From an uncultured Bacilli bacterium (lineage in GTDB: Bacteria; Bacillota_I; Bacilli_A; RF39; UBA660), in assembly GCA_934119955.1 (NCBI GenBank), contig CAKOSZ010000003.1, positions 1 through 64,000 on the forward strand: a stretch of DNA of 64,000 nt, written 5' to 3'. This document shows, in pieces, positions 62,688 to 64,000 of the stretch. The translations under genes and the position numbers were made by a program. A model generated the notes under the pieces. The model did not search any database. It was not told the origin of the DNA and saw only the letters and a program-made list of their open reading frames with translations. Every line of letters starts with the position of its first letter. The stretch's first letter is position 1.

Positions 62688-62716
62688 TAAAAAAATTAGA
62701 AAGTTTTTTTCTAATT
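62688..62716 (-). terminator. Terminator
   Basis: On the minus strand ATTAGAAA pairs with TTTCTAAT and is followed by TTTTTT. Confidence 0.7.
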
Positions 62717-62728
62717 AACGCTTTCTAA

Positions 62729-63280
62729 TTAATGTTTCTTAGGTTCTTCTTTTATAGAAGAATATAAAATATTTAATATTTCTTCTTGACTTATTGGTTT
62801 AAAAGTTTCAGTTTCTTTTGATTTTTCATCTAATTTTTTATTATTTTCTTGTTCTATCCTTACTTGTAAATTAAAAGCATAGTCTTTTAAAGCCTTAGCA
62901 AGAACTAAAAATTCCTTTTCTGTTAAATCATGATGAATTGGATCTCCTGATAAAATCATTCGAGTAGTATCTTTTAGTAATACACTTTTACTTTTATTTG
63001 AATCTAGTATTAAACTATCAGCAAATTCATAATTTGGTACTATTTCTTCTTGTTTTGGTATTTCTACTTCTTTGGCTTCAATTCCTTCATTTATAAGAAT
63101 TTTAACATTATTATTATATTCTGTTATTAAATCAATTAAACTATGTTCATAATCATTTAAGGCAGCAAGTATAAGAGCTTTTTCTTTTTTGTTTAAAAGT
63201 CTATATCTTGGATTATTTAAATCCATTTTTAAACTTCTTACTGTTTTAATTTCTTCTACTCTTTTTAAATTTTCTTCCAT
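62729..63280 (-). CDS. Unknown helical protein, tandem paralogue 2
   Basis: A 183-aa protein clearly related to the product of 63300-63860: LKMDLNNPRYRLLNKKEKAL here against LKSDLNNERYRFLNDKSKAL there, then ALNDYEHSLID against ALNDYAFEIDN. Each copy has the same motif twice (a second KEFLVLAKALKDYAFNL unit here, LQVLLKSLKKYAHSM there). No family recognised. The ATG at 63280 is chosen; a TTG four codons upstream is possible. Confidence 0.65.
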   Translation of the reverse strand: MEENLKRVEEIKTVRSLKMDLNNPRYRLLNKKEKALILAALNDYEHSLIDLITEYNNNVKILINEGIEAKEVEIPKQEEIVPNYEFADSLILDSNKSKSVLLKDTTRMILSGDPIHHDLTEKEFLVLAKALKDYAFNLQVRIEQENNKKLDEKSKETETFKPISQEEILNILYSSIKEEPKKH

Positions 63281-63299
63281 ATAACCATCCAATTATAAA

Positions 63300-63860
63300 T
63301 TATTTTTTAATGCTACTATTTTGGTTTTTCATAAATGAACTAAAAAATGAATCTCGCATTTGTTGTTGCGTTAAAGGAACATAATGATTATCTTCTTTTA
63401 ATCCTACTATTTCTTTATCATTTTTACTCTTAATTATCATTTCATTCATGCTATGAGCATATTTTTTTAATGATTTTAATAAGACTTGTAGTTCTAAATC
63501 AGTAAAACCATAATCATGTGAGTTACCACGTACATACATATCTACTAAATCTTTTAAATAAACAATTTGAACATCAAACGGAACCCCTGCTAAGGCATCT
63601 TCAAATGGATATTTTAAGTTAGTATATTCACTTTTAGGTAGTACTATTTTTTCACTTGGAATATCCATATCTTCTAATAAATCTACATTGTTATTATGTC
63701 TTCTAATATCATTATCTATTTCAAAAGCATAATCATTTAAAGCCTTTAATAATAAAGCCTTTGATTTATCATTTAAAAATCTATACCTTTCATTATTTAA
63801 ATCACTTTTTAATTTTTTTACAATTTCTAAATCTTTTATTTCTTGTTTTAAATCAGTCAT
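63300..63860 (-). CDS. Unknown helical protein, tandem paralogue 1
   Basis: A 186-aa protein starting MTDLKQEIKDLEIVKKLKSD, related to the next gene at about one third identity by eye. Two internal repeats of a 'ALLLKALNDYAFEI'-like helix suggest an ancient doubling. AAGGAGAG precedes the ATG, 9 bp after polA, so polA and both paralogues form one operon. Confidence 0.65.
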   Translation of the reverse strand: MTDLKQEIKDLEIVKKLKSDLNNERYRFLNDKSKALLLKALNDYAFEIDNDIRRHNNNVDLLEDMDIPSEKIVLPKSEYTNLKYPFEDALAGVPFDVQIVYLKDLVDMYVRGNSHDYGFTDLELQVLLKSLKKYAHSMNEMIIKSKNDKEIVGLKEDNHYVPLTQQQMRDSFFSSFMKNQNSSIKK

Positions 63861-63869
63861 ATACTCTCC

Positions 63870-64000
63870 TTACTTGGCATCATACCAATTATCTCCTATT
63901 TCATAATCAACAGCAAGATCTACATTTAAATTATAACAAGTTGTCATTATTCTTTCAACTAGTTCGTGCATAATTTCTATTTCATCACAATCTACTTCAA
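63870..64000 (-). CDS. polA: DNA polymerase I, C-terminal end (cut by window edge)
   Basis: The last 43 codons, ending EIGDNWYDAK, fit the conserved C-terminus of family A DNA polymerases, where G-x-N-W-(Y/D)-x-A-(K/H) closes the protein; EIEIMHELVERIMTTC precedes it. The rest lies outside the window. Polymerase I fills gaps and removes RNA primers. Confidence 0.85.
   Translation of the reverse strand, partial: EVDCDEIEIMHELVERIMTTCYNLNVDLAVDYEIGDNWYDAK

Overview
The window comes from a very AT-rich, low-GC Gram-positive bacterium. It uses TGA as a stop codon, for example in the ATGA stop/start overlaps at 9660 and 22883, so this is not the Mollicutes code. Several families belong to endospore-forming Firmicutes: a YunB homologue, two YjcZ-like one-helix peptides, a SpoVD/FtsI-like penicillin-binding protein with a PASTA domain, and a LysM amidase. 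My inference is an uncultured gut or rumen Bacilli/Erysipelotrichia-like lineage. The species cannot be named from sequence alone.

Layout. 1-31 kb and 53.5-64 kb are mostly ordinary chromosome. 0-0.5 kb holds remnants of Rpn/PD-(D/E)XK transposase-like genes. 0.5-9.5 kb holds an unknown 717-aa membrane protein, tiny sporulation-type peptides, a PrsA-like foldase, a Fic protein, glyA, an orphan type II/IV secretion ATPase and yunB. 9.5-14.2 kb holds a small unknown operon and a tryptophan block, trpS - tRNA-Trp - Trp leader peptide/attenuator - trpB, followed upstream by a PLP decarboxylase. 14.3-18.4 kb is a run of phosphatase, phosphorylase and hydrolase genes. 19.1-20.9 kb is an IS30-family insertion with an apparent 20-bp target duplication. 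21-30 kb holds a NifU-like protein, a CPBP protease, a degenerate phosphoesterase, a two-component system, pyk and dnaE. 53.5-64 kb holds a GGDEF protein, the thyA-folA-tmk-pyrH block, the penicillin-binding protein, small unknown genes and the 3' end of polA.

31.2-53.5 kb is an accessory island. An N-acetylmuramoyl-L-alanine amidase gene with five LysM repeats is split: its 5' part is at 43.1-43.4 kb and its 3' part at 30.1-31.2 kb. The 11.9 kb between them is a TnpX/TnpV-type serine-recombinase element bounded by a 7-bp core (CCACCTC). Precise removal would restore the amidase in frame. Inside it are a tight five-gene operon (GIY-YIG nuclease, EcoRI-family adenine methyltransferase, DUF262-HNH, OLD-type ATPase/TOPRIM nuclease, UvrD-like helicase) that looks like a defence locus, a DUF4238 protein, an AAA/DUF4143 ATPase, and an array of similar hairpins beside the recombinase.

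Next to it (44-52.8 kb), between two nearly identical 636-bp repeats, lie an Abi-C type gene and a RiPP-like operon. The operon has a strong promoter, a 29-aa peptide, an internal terminator, a 22-aa precursor-like peptide ending in CGTCSIN, two PqqD/RRE-like proteins, three radical SAM/SPASM enzymes, a beta-domain protein, an M3-like HEIGH metallopeptidase, an amidohydrolase and a GNAT. This cluster, the five-gene defence operon, the split amidase and the tRNA-linked trp attenuator are the most interesting parts of the window.
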